Notes: a model not told the origin generated them from the sequence alone. DNA of 64,000 bases from Streptomyces sp. NRRL B-1347 (GCF_000720325.1 NZ_JOJM01000018.1:111036-175035); one strand, 5' to 3'. Shown: positions 44,366-54,021, numbered from the stretch's first letter. Translations and numbers: made by a program.

Positions 44366-45592
44366 GTGCCCCTCGCGCCCCCAGAGTGCCCCTTCTCCGG
44401 CCCCGCGCCCTCCCTCACCGACCCGGACCTGTACGCCCGCGGCGATCCCCACGGCCTCTGGCGGGAGATGCGGGCCACGCGCCCGGTCAGCTGGCAGGAC
44501 GAGGGGGAGAAGGGCGGCTTCTGGTCGGTGACCGGCCACGAGGACGCCCAGCGGGTGCTCAGGGACTGGAAGGACTTCACCTCCACCCGCGGCACCATGC
44601 TCCGCGAGAACCTCACCGAGCCCTACCCGGGCGCCGGGACGATGCTGGCCCTCACCGACCCGCCCCGCCACGACGTGATCCGCAAGGCGCTCACCCCGCT
44701 GTTCACCCCGCGCGCCATGGCCCGCCTCGAAACCCGTGCCCGCCAGGTCACGGGGGCACTGATCGACGAGGCGCTGACGGCCGGACACTGCGACGTCGCC
44801 CGCGACATCGCCGCCCGCATCCCCCTGGCCGTCACCGCGGAACTCCTGGGCGTACGCGACGACGCCGTCGGCCCGCTGGAAGCCGCCATGGCCTGTGTCA
44901 CCGGCGCCGACGTGGACAGCGGCGAGGTCCAGGAGGCCCACCTGGAAATCCTGCGCTACTACACCGAGGCGCTGTTCGAACCGCCCGGCGCCCCCGATGC
45001 CAACGTTGTCTCCGCGCTGCTGCACGCCCGTTCCCGCGGCCAGGACATCTCGGACGAGGAGATCATCCTGGCCTGCGACAACGTGATCGTCGCCGCCACG
45101 GAGACCAGCCGCAACGCCATGACCTCAGGGCTCCTGGCCCTGCTGCGGCACCCGACGGCGTGGGCCGAACTGTGCGCGGGCCGCCTGGAGACGGCGCCGG
45201 TCGTCGAGGAGATCCTGCGCCTGACGGCCCCGGCGACGCACGTGCTGCGCGTCGCCACCCGCGACCTCAGCCTGTCCGGTGCCCGGATCAAGGCCGGTGA
45301 CGCGGTCGTGGTGTGGCTGACGTCGGTCAACCGCGACGCCGCCGCCTTCGAGGATCCCGACGCCGCCCGCTTCGACCGCAGGCCCAACCGCCACCTCACG
45401 TTCGGCACCGGGGTGCACTTCTGCCTGGGCGCCCCGCTCGCGCGGCTCCTGCTCTCCGTGTTCCTCGGCGAACTCGCCCACCGCACGGGGCAGGTGGCAC
45501 TGGCCGGTGAGCCCCGCCGCAACGCCTCCCACCACGTCTGGGGCTACGCGTCCCTGCCCGTCTCGCTGTCCCCGCGCGCGGATCATGGGTGA
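44366..45592 (+). CDS. Cytochrome P450
   Basis: This 408-residue bacterial P450 has the heme loop FGTGVHFCLGAPLAR (Cys353), the ExxR motif in VEEILRLTAP and the I-helix VAATETSRN with the acid-alcohol pair. It starts at GTG 44366, 48 nt after the A-PCP gene. Stand-alone P450s in this position often hydroxylate a PCP-bound amino acid, but oxidation of the finished peptide is equally possible. Electron-transfer partners are not encoded nearby. Confidence 0.94.
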   Translation: MPLAPPECPFSGPAPSLTDPDLYARGDPHGLWREMRATRPVSWQDEGEKGGFWSVTGHEDAQRVLRDWKDFTSTRGTMLRENLTEPYPGAGTMLALTDPPRHDVIRKALTPLFTPRAMARLETRARQVTGALIDEALTAGHCDVARDIAARIPLAVTAELLGVRDDAVGPLEAAMACVTGADVDSGEVQEAHLEILRYYTEALFEPPGAPDANVVSALLHARSRGQDISDEEIILACDNVIVAATETSRNAMTSGLLALLRHPTAWAELCAGRLETAPVVEEILRLTAPATHVLRVATRDLSLSGARIKAGDAVVVWLTSVNRDAAAFEDPDAARFDRRPNRHLTFGTGVHFCLGAPLARLLLSVFLGELAHRTGQVALAGEPRRNASHHVWGYASLPVSLSPRADHG

Positions 45593-45606
45593 GCTATCCT
45601 GCGCGG

Positions 45607-46239
45607 ATGCGGGGACGGTTCACAGGCTGGCCGGAGCGGGCCATGGACGTGCTGGTGCAGCTCCAGGGCGAGCCGGACCACACGACCCGCGAGCGCTGTC
45701 GCGCGGACCGCGAGCACCTGGTCCGGCAGCCGATGATCGCCCTGTTGCACGAGGTCGCGGACGCCGACCCCCGCTACGAGGACTTCTCCGTCTGGCACTA
45801 CCGCACCGACGCGTGGTGGTGGCAGCACCAGGGCGCGGTGATCCGGCTCGGCCGCAAGATCGAGATCGGCCTCCGGTTCGACCTGGACGGCCTGCGGATC
45901 CAGGGCGCCTGGTGGTACCCCGACCCCGGCCAGGTGGACATGTTCCGCAAGGCCGTGGCCGCCGAGGGCAGCGGCCGCCAACTGGCCGCCATCGTCGAGG
46001 ACGTACGCAAGAAGGGCTACGAGATCTCCGGGGACGTGATGAAACGCCCCCCGCGCGGCTATCCGACCGACCACGCCCGCACCCAGCTGCTGCGCCACCG
46101 TTCACTGATCGCCGCCCGCCACCTCGGCGACGAGGAGTGGCTGCACACCCCCGAGGCGGTCGACCGGGTCCTGTCGGCCGCCGCCGACCTGGATCCCCTG
46201 CTGACCTGGCTGGTCCGGCACGTGAAGCGCGCCGCCTGA
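45607..46239 (+). CDS. DUF2461 family protein
   Basis: This protein of about 210 residues matches the DUF2461 pattern (MRGRFTGWPERAM, WHYRTDAWWWQHQGAVIR, then a GGWW-like beta-rich core and CDxLxxPPRGYPxDH-like region PPRGYPTDHARTQLLRHRSL). Function is unknown. GTG 45589, which overlaps the P450 stop, is an alternative start adding six residues. It may be a housekeeping gene caught at an internal cluster boundary, since the next gene is also of general-metabolism type. Confidence 0.8.
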   Translation: MRGRFTGWPERAMDVLVQLQGEPDHTTRERCRADREHLVRQPMIALLHEVADADPRYEDFSVWHYRTDAWWWQHQGAVIRLGRKIEIGLRFDLDGLRIQGAWWYPDPGQVDMFRKAVAAEGSGRQLAAIVEDVRKKGYEISGDVMKRPPRGYPTDHARTQLLRHRSLIAARHLGDEEWLHTPEAVDRVLSAAADLDPLLTWLVRHVKRAA

Positions 46240-46277
46240 CAGAACGAGGACACCGCGCAGCACCGGCAGCCCCGTCC

Positions 46278-47321
46278 TCAGAAGGTGATGCGCACCTTCA
46301 GCGCCGACCGGTCGTCCATCGCCCGGTAGCCGTCCGGCACCTCGTCCAGCGGGACCGTACGGTCGAAGACGGGCCCCGGGTCGAGGGCGCCGGACAGCAC
46401 GTCCGGCAGGAGCTCGGGAATGTAGGCGCGGACCGGGGCGATGCCCCCGCGCAGGGCGATGTTGCGGTCGAACATCCGGCGCAGGTCCACCCCGGCGTTG
46501 CCGCCGTACGGCACCCCCACGCAGCCGACCGCGCCGCCGTCCCGGGCGATGGCGAGGGCGGTGCCGAGCGACTGGGCGGTCCCGACCGCCTCGAGCACCG
46601 CGTGCGCCCCCTGACCCCCGGTCAGATCACGGACGGCGGCGACGGCGGCGTCGCCCCGCGCGGCGACCACGTCGGTGGCACCGAAGGCACGCGCCACGGC
46701 GGCCCGCCGCTCGTGGTGGCCGAGGAGCAGGACCCGTTCCGCGCCCAGGCGCCGTGCGGCAAGGACCCCGCACAGGCCCACCGCGCCGTCACCGACCACC
46801 GCGACCGTGGCGCCCGGGCGCACCTGCGCGCTCACCGCCGCGTGGTGACCGGTGCTCAGGACGTCGGACAGCGCGAGGAGGGCGGGCAGCAGCTTCCGCT
46901 CCCCGGCGAGCTCGGGCGGCAGCGGCACCAGCGTCGCGTCCGCGAACGGCACCCGCACCGCCTCGCCCTGCCCGCCGTCAGAACCCTCGTCACCCCAGAA
47001 CCCGCCCCGCGGGCACGAGGTGTGCAGACCCTCGCGGCAGTGCTCGCAGACGCCGTCGGACCACGCGAACGGCGCGATGACGAAGTCCCCGGGCCGCAGC
47101 CGGGTCACCTCGGACCCGGTCTCCGCCACGACTCCCACGAACTCGTGCCCCATCCGCTGCCCCGGCACGGTGCCCGCCACCCCGCGGTACGCCCACAGGT
47201 CGCTGCCGCAGACACAGGAGCCCACCAGCCGCACCACGGCGTCCGTCGCCTCGCGCACGACCGGGTCGGGCACCTCCTCGACACGGACGTCACGCGGTGC
47301 CCGGATCACGATCGCACGCAC
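46278..47321 (-). CDS. Zinc-dependent alcohol dehydrogenase family protein
   Basis: This 347-residue medium-chain dehydrogenase has the catalytic zinc Cys in GSCVCGSD, the GHE motif MGHEFVG, structural-zinc cysteines in SDGVCEHCREGLHTSCPRG (three or four of the usual set) and the cofactor loop VAVVGDGAVGLCGVLA. GTG 47321 has GGAGGGG 5 nt upstream. It runs against the surrounding plus-strand genes and could be unrelated to the peptide. Likely an NAD(P)-dependent alcohol/aldehyde oxidoreductase; substrate unknown. Confidence 0.9.
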   Translation of the reverse strand: MRAIVIRAPRDVRVEEVPDPVVREATDAVVRLVGSCVCGSDLWAYRGVAGTVPGQRMGHEFVGVVAETGSEVTRLRPGDFVIAPFAWSDGVCEHCREGLHTSCPRGGFWGDEGSDGGQGEAVRVPFADATLVPLPPELAGERKLLPALLALSDVLSTGHHAAVSAQVRPGATVAVVGDGAVGLCGVLAARRLGAERVLLLGHHERRAAVARAFGATDVVAARGDAAVAAVRDLTGGQGAHAVLEAVGTAQSLGTALAIARDGGAVGCVGVPYGGNAGVDLRRMFDRNIALRGGIAPVRAYIPELLPDVLSGALDPGPVFDRTVPLDEVPDGYRAMDDRSALKVRITF

Positions 47322-47470
47322 GCGAACCCCTCCCTTTCGCCTGGGCCGCACGGCTGCGACGGGAAGCGGCGGGGCGGCACCGTCGCCGACCTCATTAAGG
47401 CGCAGCACCCCCACGCAAATCAACGGGCCCATACCGTCCACGGCCCGACAACCAGGAGGAAGAAGACAAG

Positions 47471-48661
47471 ATGTACGACGTCATAGTGGTGGGCGCGCGC
47501 TGCGCGGGGTCCCCCACGGCGATGCTCCTGGCGCGCGCCGGATACCGCGTCCTGCTCCTGGACCGCGTCCGCTTCCCGCGCGACACGCTCTCGTCCCACT
47601 ACATCCACCAGCCAGGCACGGCGCTCCTGGACCGCTGGGGACTCCTCGCCCAGGTGCGCGACTCCGGCTGCCCGCCCCTCGAACGCGTACGGTACGAGGC
47701 CGCGGACATCAGCATTCGCGGCTGCTCACCGCCCGTCGAAGGACAGCGGGCGGCCTTCGCGCCCCGGCGCCACGTGCTCGACCCCCTCCTCGCCGAGGGC
47801 GCGGTCGCGGCGGGCGCGGAGCTGCGGCAGGAGTGCCGCGTCGACGACCTCCTCTTCGACGGCGACCGGGTCACCGGAGTCGCGTACACCACACCCCGCG
47901 GGCAGCGTTCGGTCGAACGCGCCCGGCTCGTCGTCGGCGCCGACGGCATGCGCTCGCTCGTCGCACGGCGGGCCGAGGCCCCGGTGATCACCGAGGACCG
48001 GCGCCTGACCTGCACCTACTACAGCTACTGGGAAGGCCTGCCGGCCGACTTCGAGCTGTACGAGCGGCCCGGCCGGTGGATCGGGGTGATCCCGACCAAC
48101 GACGCGCTCACGCTGGTGATGACGTACTTCCCGCAAGCGGACTTCGACACCGTGCGCGCGGCCGCCGAGCCCGCCCATCTGGAGGCCGTGCGGACGACCG
48201 CTCCCCGCCTGCGCGAGCGGATGTCCGCGGCCCGCCGGGTCGAACGGCTCTACGGCACCGGCGATCAGCAGAACTACCTGCGCCAGGCGGCAGGCCCCGG
48301 CTGGGCGCTCGTCGGGGACGCCGCCCACCACAAGGACTCCATCGCCGCCCGCGGCATCACCGACGCCTTCCTCCAGGCGCAGCTCCTCGTCGAGAGCATC
48401 GGCACCGGTCTGGACGACGGCGCGCAGCTCGACGCGGCACTCGCGAGGTACGCCGGTGAGCTGGAGCAGCGCTTCATGGGCTTCTACCGCAGCACCCTCA
48501 CCACCGCCGAGCTCAGGGTCCCGGAGTCACGCCTTTCCCTGCTGCGGGCGATCTCCGGTCACCAGGACCTGGTCGACCGGTACTTCGGCACCTTGTCCGG
48601 GGCCTGCGGCCTCGACGACTTCTACAACGAGGACCTGCTGGACCTCCTCGCGCTGAGCTAG
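47471..48661 (+). CDS. FAD-dependent oxidoreductase/monooxygenase
   Basis: This 396-residue protein starts with the FAD dinucleotide loop VIVVGARCAGSPTAMLLARAG and has the second FAD motif LVGDAAHHKDSIAARGITDAF, placing it in the group A flavoprotein (PHBH/geranylgeranyl-reductase-like) family. The halogenase WxWxIP motif is absent. It could hydroxylate an aromatic or amino-acid substrate or act as a reductase. The ATG is preceded by AGGAGG and the gene ends 25 nt before the last NRPS gene, so it is probably part of the cluster. Confidence 0.85.
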   Translation: MYDVIVVGARCAGSPTAMLLARAGYRVLLLDRVRFPRDTLSSHYIHQPGTALLDRWGLLAQVRDSGCPPLERVRYEAADISIRGCSPPVEGQRAAFAPRRHVLDPLLAEGAVAAGAELRQECRVDDLLFDGDRVTGVAYTTPRGQRSVERARLVVGADGMRSLVARRAEAPVITEDRRLTCTYYSYWEGLPADFELYERPGRWIGVIPTNDALTLVMTYFPQADFDTVRAAAEPAHLEAVRTTAPRLRERMSAARRVERLYGTGDQQNYLRQAAGPGWALVGDAAHHKDSIAARGITDAFLQAQLLVESIGTGLDDGAQLDAALARYAGELEQRFMGFYRSTLTTAELRVPESRLSLLRAISGHQDLVDRYFGTLSGACGLDDFYNEDLLDLLALS

Positions 48662-48686
48662 CGCCGCCACACACCAGGAGTTGGTC

Positions 48687-51600
48687 ATGAGCGATGTGCA
48701 GAGCCTGCTCGCCGAGCTGCGCGCCTCCGGCACCCGCCTGTGGGTCCACGAGGGCTCGCTCCGCTACCGCGCGCCCGAGCCGCTCGCCCCGGCCGTCCTT
48801 GCCGCCCTGCGGAACGCCAGAACCGAGATCCTCCAAGCGCTCAGCCAGGACCGGACCACCCTCACCAGCAGGCCCCGGCCCGCCCGCGTCCCCCTCAGCC
48901 TCGGCCAGGAAGGGCTCTGGTACATCGACCAGCTGGGCGCCCACGACATGGCGTACAACGTGCGGACGGACCTGCGGCTCCAGGGTGATCTCGACGAGGG
49001 CGCCCTGCGCCGCGCGCTCGGGGAACTCGTGCGCAGACACGAGAGCCTGCGGACGCGCTACGTCTCCGAGAACGGGGTCGGCCACCAGATCGTCGATCCG
49101 CCCGGCGAGGTCCCCATGGACGTCACCGATCTGACGCAGCTCCCGCCGGACCGGCGCGCGGACCGGCTGACGGCGGTCAGCGACGCCCACACCGACCACC
49201 GCTTCGACCTGGCGACCGACCCCTCACTGCGGGTGCACCTGGTCCGCAACGCGCCCACGGACCACGTCCTCGTCGTCACCGTCCCGCACATCGGCATCGA
49301 CGGACCCTCCACCGCGATCATGTTCGACGAACTGAGCACGCTGTACCGCGCCCACGCCGAAGGCCGGACCTCCCCGCTGCCCCCGCCGGTCGCGCAGTAC
49401 GCCGACTACGCCGTATGGCAGCGCGAGTGGGCCGAAGGACCCGACTACGCACGGCAGTTGAGGTACTGGAAAGAAAGGCTCGCCGGAGCGGCACCCCTGC
49501 TGGACATGCCGACCGACAGGAGCCGGCCCGCAGTACCCACCCAGTCGGGCGACATGCTCAGGTTCAGCGTGCCGCCGGAGCTCGCCGCGCGCCTGGAGGA
49601 ATTCCGCAAGCAGCACGACGCCACCCTGTACATGGTGCTGCTCGCGGCCTTCCACGCGACGCTGGCGAAGTGGACCCGGCAGTCGGACATCTGCGTCGGA
49701 TTCCCGGTGGACGCGCGCACGCACGACGAGGCCGCCTCCCTGATCGGCTACTTCGTCAACACTGTCGTACTGCGCTGCACCGTCGAGCGGGACAGCACCT
49801 TCCTGACTCTCCTGGACAGCGTGCGCTCCGACCTGCTCGGCGCGTACGACCACCGTGACCTGCCCATCGGCCGACTGGTCGCCGAACTCGCCCCCGCCCG
49901 GGAGGCCGGTGCCCACCCCCTCTTCCAGGTGCTGTCCGCCCATCTGACCCCGGGCGAGCATCGCCTGGGCGACCTGCGGGTCACTGAGCTGGACACCGGG
50001 GACCGTACGGCGAAGTTCGACCTGACCTTCGTCACGGAGGAGATCGGTCCCGACGGATCGATCACGGCGGGCCTGGAGTACGCGACCGAACTGTTCGACC
50101 GCTCGACGATCGAGGGCCTCGCCGACGGCATCCTGACCCTGCTCGACCGGCTCACTGGACGCCCGAACACGCCCCTGCGCGAGTTGTCGATGCTCCCGGA
50201 CGCCCGGCTCGCCGACCGCGTAGCCGAACTGTCCCGCGCGCAACCGCACACCGGCGACGACGCGTGCCTGCACCACCTGGTGGAACGCTCAGCACGCCGC
50301 ACCCCCGACGCCATCGCCGTGGTCGACGGAGAAGAGCGGCTCACCTACCGCGACCTCGACGACAGGGCCGACCGCGTGGCGGCGCTGCTGCGCGAGCGGG
50401 GGATCGGACCGGAGCAGCTCGTCGGGGTCTTCCTCGGCCGCTCGGCCACGATGGTCGTCGCCCTGTTGGCCGTACTGAAGGCGGGCGGCGCCTATCTGCC
50501 GCTGGACCCGGAGTACCCGCGGGCCCGCGTCCAGGACATGCTTCAGGACAGCGGGGCGAGGGTGGTGGTGACCGCGTCCGACGTCGTCGACCGGCTGGAG
50601 CGGCCCGCGGCCGAACTCCTCCTGATCGACGAGCCGTTCACGGTCTCCGCCGAGTACGCCGACCCTGGTGTCTCTGGTGTTACTGGTGTGACGCCGGACA
50701 ACGCGGCGTACTGCCTGTACACCTCCGGATCCACGGGCCGCCCCAAGGGCGTCGTGCTGCGCCACGAGAACGCCGTCGCGTTCGTGCGCTGGGCAGCCAC
50801 GTCTTTCACCGGGGAGGAGCTCGCCCGGGTGCTGTTCAGCACGTCGATCTCCTTCGACCTCTCCGTCTTCGAGCTGTTCGCACCGCTGTCGGTCGGGGGC
50901 ACGGCGATCCTGGCGGACAACGCTCTGGACCTGCTGGAGTCGGACGCCGGGGACACCACGGTCGCCTCGGGCGCTCCCACGGACGTGAGCATGCTCAACA
51001 TCGTGCCGTCGGTGGGCCGGGTCCTCTCCGAAGCGGGCCGCATACCGCCGGACGTCCGGGTGATCAACCTGGCGGGGGAGGCGCTGCGGGCCGAGATCGT
51101 GGCCCAGCTGCGCCGACTCGCGCCGCGGGCGCGGATCAACAACCTGTACGGCCCCACGGAGTACACGACCTACGCCACGGGCCGCGAGGTGACCACCGCC
51201 GAACGGATCACGATAGGCGGCCCGCTGCCGGGCACCCAGGCCCTCGTACTGGACGATGCGCTGTCCCCGGTCCCCGTCGGCGTCGTGGGCGAGCTGTACC
51301 TCGCGGGCCCAGGTCTTGCCAGGGGCTACTGGCACCGGCCCGGCATGACCGCGGAGAAGTTCCTGCCCAACCCCTACGGCCCGCCGGGCAGCCGCATGTA
51401 CCGCACCGGAGACCTGGTCCGGTCACTGCCCGGTGGCGAGCTGGACTTCCGCGGCCGTCTCGACCACCAGGTGAAAGTACGCGGATACCGCGTCGAGCCG
51501 GGCGAGATCGAGACGGTGCTGCTCTCGTCGCCGCAGGTCAAGGACGCGGTGGTCGTCGTCGACTCCGCCGGCACCGAGGAGGCGCGCCTGATCGCCTATG

Positions 51601-52868
51601 TGGTGGCGGCCCCGGACGCCGAGCCCGACCTCGCCCGCCGCATGGCGGAACGACTGCCCGCCTTCATGGCCGCGTCCACGATCGTCTTCCTCGACCGGCT
51701 CCCGCTGACGGCCAACGGCAAGGTGGACCGCCGCTCCCTGCCCGCCCCGCAGGCGCACCCCGCAGAGACATCCACCGACGACCTCCCTCGGGACGAGGTG
51801 GAGGCGGCGCTCCTCGACATCTGGAGCGACGTCCTCGGGGGCGTACGGATCGGGATCAGGGACAGCTTCTTCGAAGCGGGCGGTCACTCCCTCCTGGCCA
51901 CCCAGACGCTGTCGCGCATCCGCCGCACCCTGGGCATACGCCTGTCACTGACCGACATCCTGACGGCGCCGACCGTGGACCAACTGGCCGCCGTACTACG
52001 GGACAAGGGCGCCGCGGCCCCCGGCACACCGTTGCGGCCGGACACCTCGCAGGACCCCTTCGCACCAGTGCTGCCGATCAACCCTTCCGGCTCCCGGCCG
52101 CCGCTGTTCTGCTTCCACCCCGCTCTCGGCCTGAGCCTTCCCTACGCGGGCCTGGCCACGCACCTGGGCCCCGACCGGCCCGTCCTCGGCCTCCAGTCAC
52201 CCGACATCGACGCCTCCTCCTCGCGGTTCCCGACCTCGGTCGAGGAGGTGGCCGAGGAATACGTCGGCCGCATCAGGGAAATCCGCCCGCACGGCCCCTA
52301 CCACCTGCTCGGCTGGTCGTTCGGCGGGCTCCTTGCCTTCGAAGCGGCGGTACGGCTGCAAGCCGCGGGCGAGGCGGTCACCTCGCTGACGGTGGTGGAC
52401 AGCCGCCCCGCCGTGGCGGGGGAGCAGCCTCCTTCCGAGAGCCAACTCCTGACGGCCTTCTTGGATCATGCGGGGGTCGTCCGTTCTGATGCCGCGCTGA
52501 CGCCGGAAGTCGCGCTCGCCCTGGCACGAGGCGAGGGCAGCAGGCTCGCCGGCATAGGTGAACGGCACCTGGAGCGGATGCTCGCCGTGATGCGCAACAA
52601 CGCGGCGCTGGCCCAGCGTTATGTCCCCGGGTGTTTCACGGGATCTATCCGATTGTTCGTCGGCACGAAGGGCGCGACCGAAGACGAACTCCAGGCACGG
52701 GCACAGGCATGGGCACCCCATGTCGGGGACGCCGTACGGGTGTCCCGGATCGCTTTCCGCCACGAGGAACTGATGGACCCGCAGCCGCGGTCGGAGATCG
52801 CGGCCGTACTGCTGACCGACCTGGAGGCGGCGGAGCGGGGCCGGTGGTCGGGCAGCGCCCTGGCGTGA
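48687..52868 (+). CDS. NRPS module with TubC docking domain: C-A-PCP-TE
   Basis: This 1393-residue protein begins with a TubC-type docking domain (1-55; LLAELRASGTRLWVHEGSLRY), so it receives its donor from an upstream NRPS with a matching tail. The C domain (about 70-500) has VPHIGIDG in place of HHxxxDG: the first His is Pro200 but the second, His201, and Asp205 are kept. The A domain (about 525-1030) has [21 protein letters not shown] and YGPTEYTTY; the pocket reads D-L-F-N-N-A-L-T-Y-K, to my memory an alanine-type code. The PCP serine is residue 1068 and the TE nucleophile Ser1211 (GWSFGG). ATG 48687 follows AGGAG. This is the second TE-terminated module in the cluster. Confidence 0.93.
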   Translation: MSDVQSLLAELRASGTRLWVHEGSLRYRAPEPLAPAVLAALRNARTEILQALSQDRTTLTSRPRPARVPLSLGQEGLWYIDQLGAHDMAYNVRTDLRLQGDLDEGALRRALGELVRRHESLRTRYVSENGVGHQIVDPPGEVPMDVTDLTQLPPDRRADRLTAVSDAHTDHRFDLATDPSLRVHLVRNAPTDHVLVVTVPHIGIDGPSTAIMFDELSTLYRAHAEGRTSPLPPPVAQYADYAVWQREWAEGPDYARQLRYWKERLAGAAPLLDMPTDRSRPAVPTQSGDMLRFSVPPELAARLEEFRKQHDATLYMVLLAAFHATLAKWTRQSDICVGFPVDARTHDEAASLIGYFVNTVVLRCTVERDSTFLTLLDSVRSDLLGAYDHRDLPIGRLVAELAPAREAGAHPLFQVLSAHLTPGEHRLGDLRVTELDTGDRTAKFDLTFVTEEIGPDGSITAGLEYATELFDRSTIEGLADGILTLLDRLTGRPNTPLRELSMLPDARLADRVAELSRAQPHTGDDACLHHLVERSARRTPDAIAVVDGEERLTYRDLDDRADRVAALLRERGIGPEQLVGVFLGRSATMVVALLAVLKAGGAYLPLDPEYPRARVQDMLQDSGARVVVTASDVVDRLERPAAELLLIDEPFTVSAEYADPGVSGVTGVTPDNAAYCLYTSGSTGRPKGVVLRHENAVAFVRWAATSFTGEELARVLFSTSISFDLSVFELFAPLSVGGTAILADNALDLLESDAGDTTVASGAPTDVSMLNIVPSVGRVLSEAGRIPPDVRVINLAGEALRAEIVAQLRRLAPRARINNLYGPTEYTTYATGREVTTAERITIGGPLPGTQALVLDDALSPVPVGVVGELYLAGPGLARGYWHRPGMTAEKFLPNPYGPPGSRMYRTGDLVRSLPGGELDFRGRLDHQVKVRGYRVEPGEIETVLLSSPQVKDAVVVVDSAGTEEARLIAYVVAAPDAEPDLARRMAERLPAFMAASTIVFLDRLPLTANGKVDRRSLPAPQAHPAETSTDDLPRDEVEAALLDIWSDVLGGVRIGIRDSFFEAGGHSLLATQTLSRIRRTLGIRLSLTDILTAPTVDQLAAVLRDKGAAAPGTPLRPDTSQDPFAPVLPINPSGSRPPLFCFHPALGLSLPYAGLATHLGPDRPVLGLQSPDIDASSSRFPTSVEEVAEEYVGRIREIRPHGPYHLLGWSFGGLLAFEAAVRLQAAGEAVTSLTVVDSRPAVAGEQPPSESQLLTAFLDHAGVVRSDAALTPEVALALARGEGSRLAGIGERHLERMLAVMRNNAALAQRYVPGCFTGSIRLFVGTKGATEDELQARAQAWAPHVGDAVRVSRIAFRHEELMDPQPRSEIAAVLLTDLEAAERGRWSGSALA

Positions 52869-52908
52869 ACGCCGAGGGCCGGAGTGGGCACTACGCCTTA
52901 CGTCGGTT

Positions 52909-52935
52909 GCCCCTCCCGACATCGCCGGGAGGGGC
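52909..52935. terminator. Terminator after the last NRPS gene
   Basis: Perfect 10-bp arms GCCCCTCCCG and CGGGAGGGGC flank a 7-nt loop 41 nt after the NRPS stop. It marks the right end of the cluster and may also end the convergent lipase transcript. Confidence 0.8.
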
Positions 52936-53067
52936 GTTCCTGTGTGGGATTGCGTTCATCAGAGAGAGCAGTGGTGTTCGGGCGCGCGGCCGATGCCGCC
53001 CTGCTGCGCCCGGACCAACCGCGCGCGTCCTGGTGACCATGCACCAGGGGGGATCTTTGGGCCGGGG

Positions 53068-54021
53068 TCAGAGGGCGGGTGCCCTCGGTACGCAGGGGGC
53101 CGTGAGGGCTGAGGGGTCCAGGGCTCGTTTGACCAGTCCGATCGCGCGTGGGCTGTAGGACAGGCTCAGATGGGCCGAGAGGTCGACGAAGCATCCTTGC
53201 TGCAAGGTGATGTTCTGCACCGTTGCTCCGGGGCCTGCCGTCATGAAGGTGTTCTGCCAGGGGGTGCTGATCTCGTCGTACTTCGTGCCGATGACGGTGT
53301 AGTCGACCCCGGGAACGGTGTCGCCGTCGGCGTTGAGTTCCTTGATGAAGTCGGATTTCTCGTACTGCTGGATGCTTGCCTTGCCGAAGGTCTTCTCGCC
53401 GAGTTGGAGTATGTGGAGCTTGTCGGCGAGCGTCTCGATGCCGCTGAGGGTGGTGCCGTGGTTGGTGGCGGCGAGTTGGACGACCTTCTTGACCTTGTTC
53501 TTGGAGGGGTCGGCCGTGTTCGCGCCTCCGTCGGCCTTGAGGTACCAGCGGGCCAGGGTCCCGCCCTGGGAGTGGCCGACCAGGTCCACCTGGCCGGAGC
53601 CGCTGGCAGCGCGCACCTTGTCCACGAAGGCGGCCAGCTCCTTGGAGGACTTCTTGATGTCTCCGTAGCCCTTGACGGCGGGGGCGATGCCCGCTCCGGC
53701 GTCGTCGGTGTCGCCGTAGTCGAGGGCGTAGACGCAGTAGCCCTGGGCCTTCAGCTCGGGGGACATCCGGGCCCAGTTGTTGTAGCGGTTCTCGTAGGTG
53801 CCGTGTACCAGGACGACCGGACGCGGGTGGGTGGCGCTGGGACGGCAGGTCCAGTCGTTGGCGCCCGGCGGATCGATGTCGAGGTGGAGTATGGAATGAG
53901 CCAGGGCGGGAAGGAAGTTGTCCTGCTGAGGTCCGGTGGTCGCTGCCGCGGACGTGGAGGTGGCCAGGACCGTCGCAGCGGCGGCGGCACAGACGGCGGT
54001 GACGTATCTGGGTATGTGCAA
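53068..54021 (-). CDS. Secreted alpha/beta hydrolase, triacylglycerol-lipase-like
   Basis: With TTG 54021, which has AGGAG 5 nt upstream, the protein is 317 residues. It opens with a clear Sec signal peptide (MHIPRYVTAVCAAAAATVLA, cleavage near TSTSAAA). The mature part has the lipase oxyanion region VVLVHGTYENRYNNW and nucleophile motif GHSQGG, matching the Streptomyces secreted lipase/esterase group. Acidic and His residues in DTVPGVDYTVIGTKYDE and LSAHLSLSYSP would complete the triad. It probably hydrolyses lipids or esters outside the cell. A GTG at 54054 is an alternative start that would bury the signal peptide. Confidence 0.88.
   Translation of the reverse strand: MHIPRYVTAVCAAAAATVLATSTSAAATTGPQQDNFLPALAHSILHLDIDPPGANDWTCRPSATHPRPVVLVHGTYENRYNNWARMSPELKAQGYCVYALDYGDTDDAGAGIAPAVKGYGDIKKSSKELAAFVDKVRAASGSGQVDLVGHSQGGTLARWYLKADGGANTADPSKNKVKKVVQLAATNHGTTLSGIETLADKLHILQLGEKTFGKASIQQYEKSDFIKELNADGDTVPGVDYTVIGTKYDEISTPWQNTFMTAGPGATVQNITLQQGCFVDLSAHLSLSYSPRAIGLVKRALDPSALTAPCVPRAPAL

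Noticed and set aside
47471..48661. Flavin-dependent halogenase
   Set aside because: The WxWxIP motif is absent; only general FAD motifs are present.
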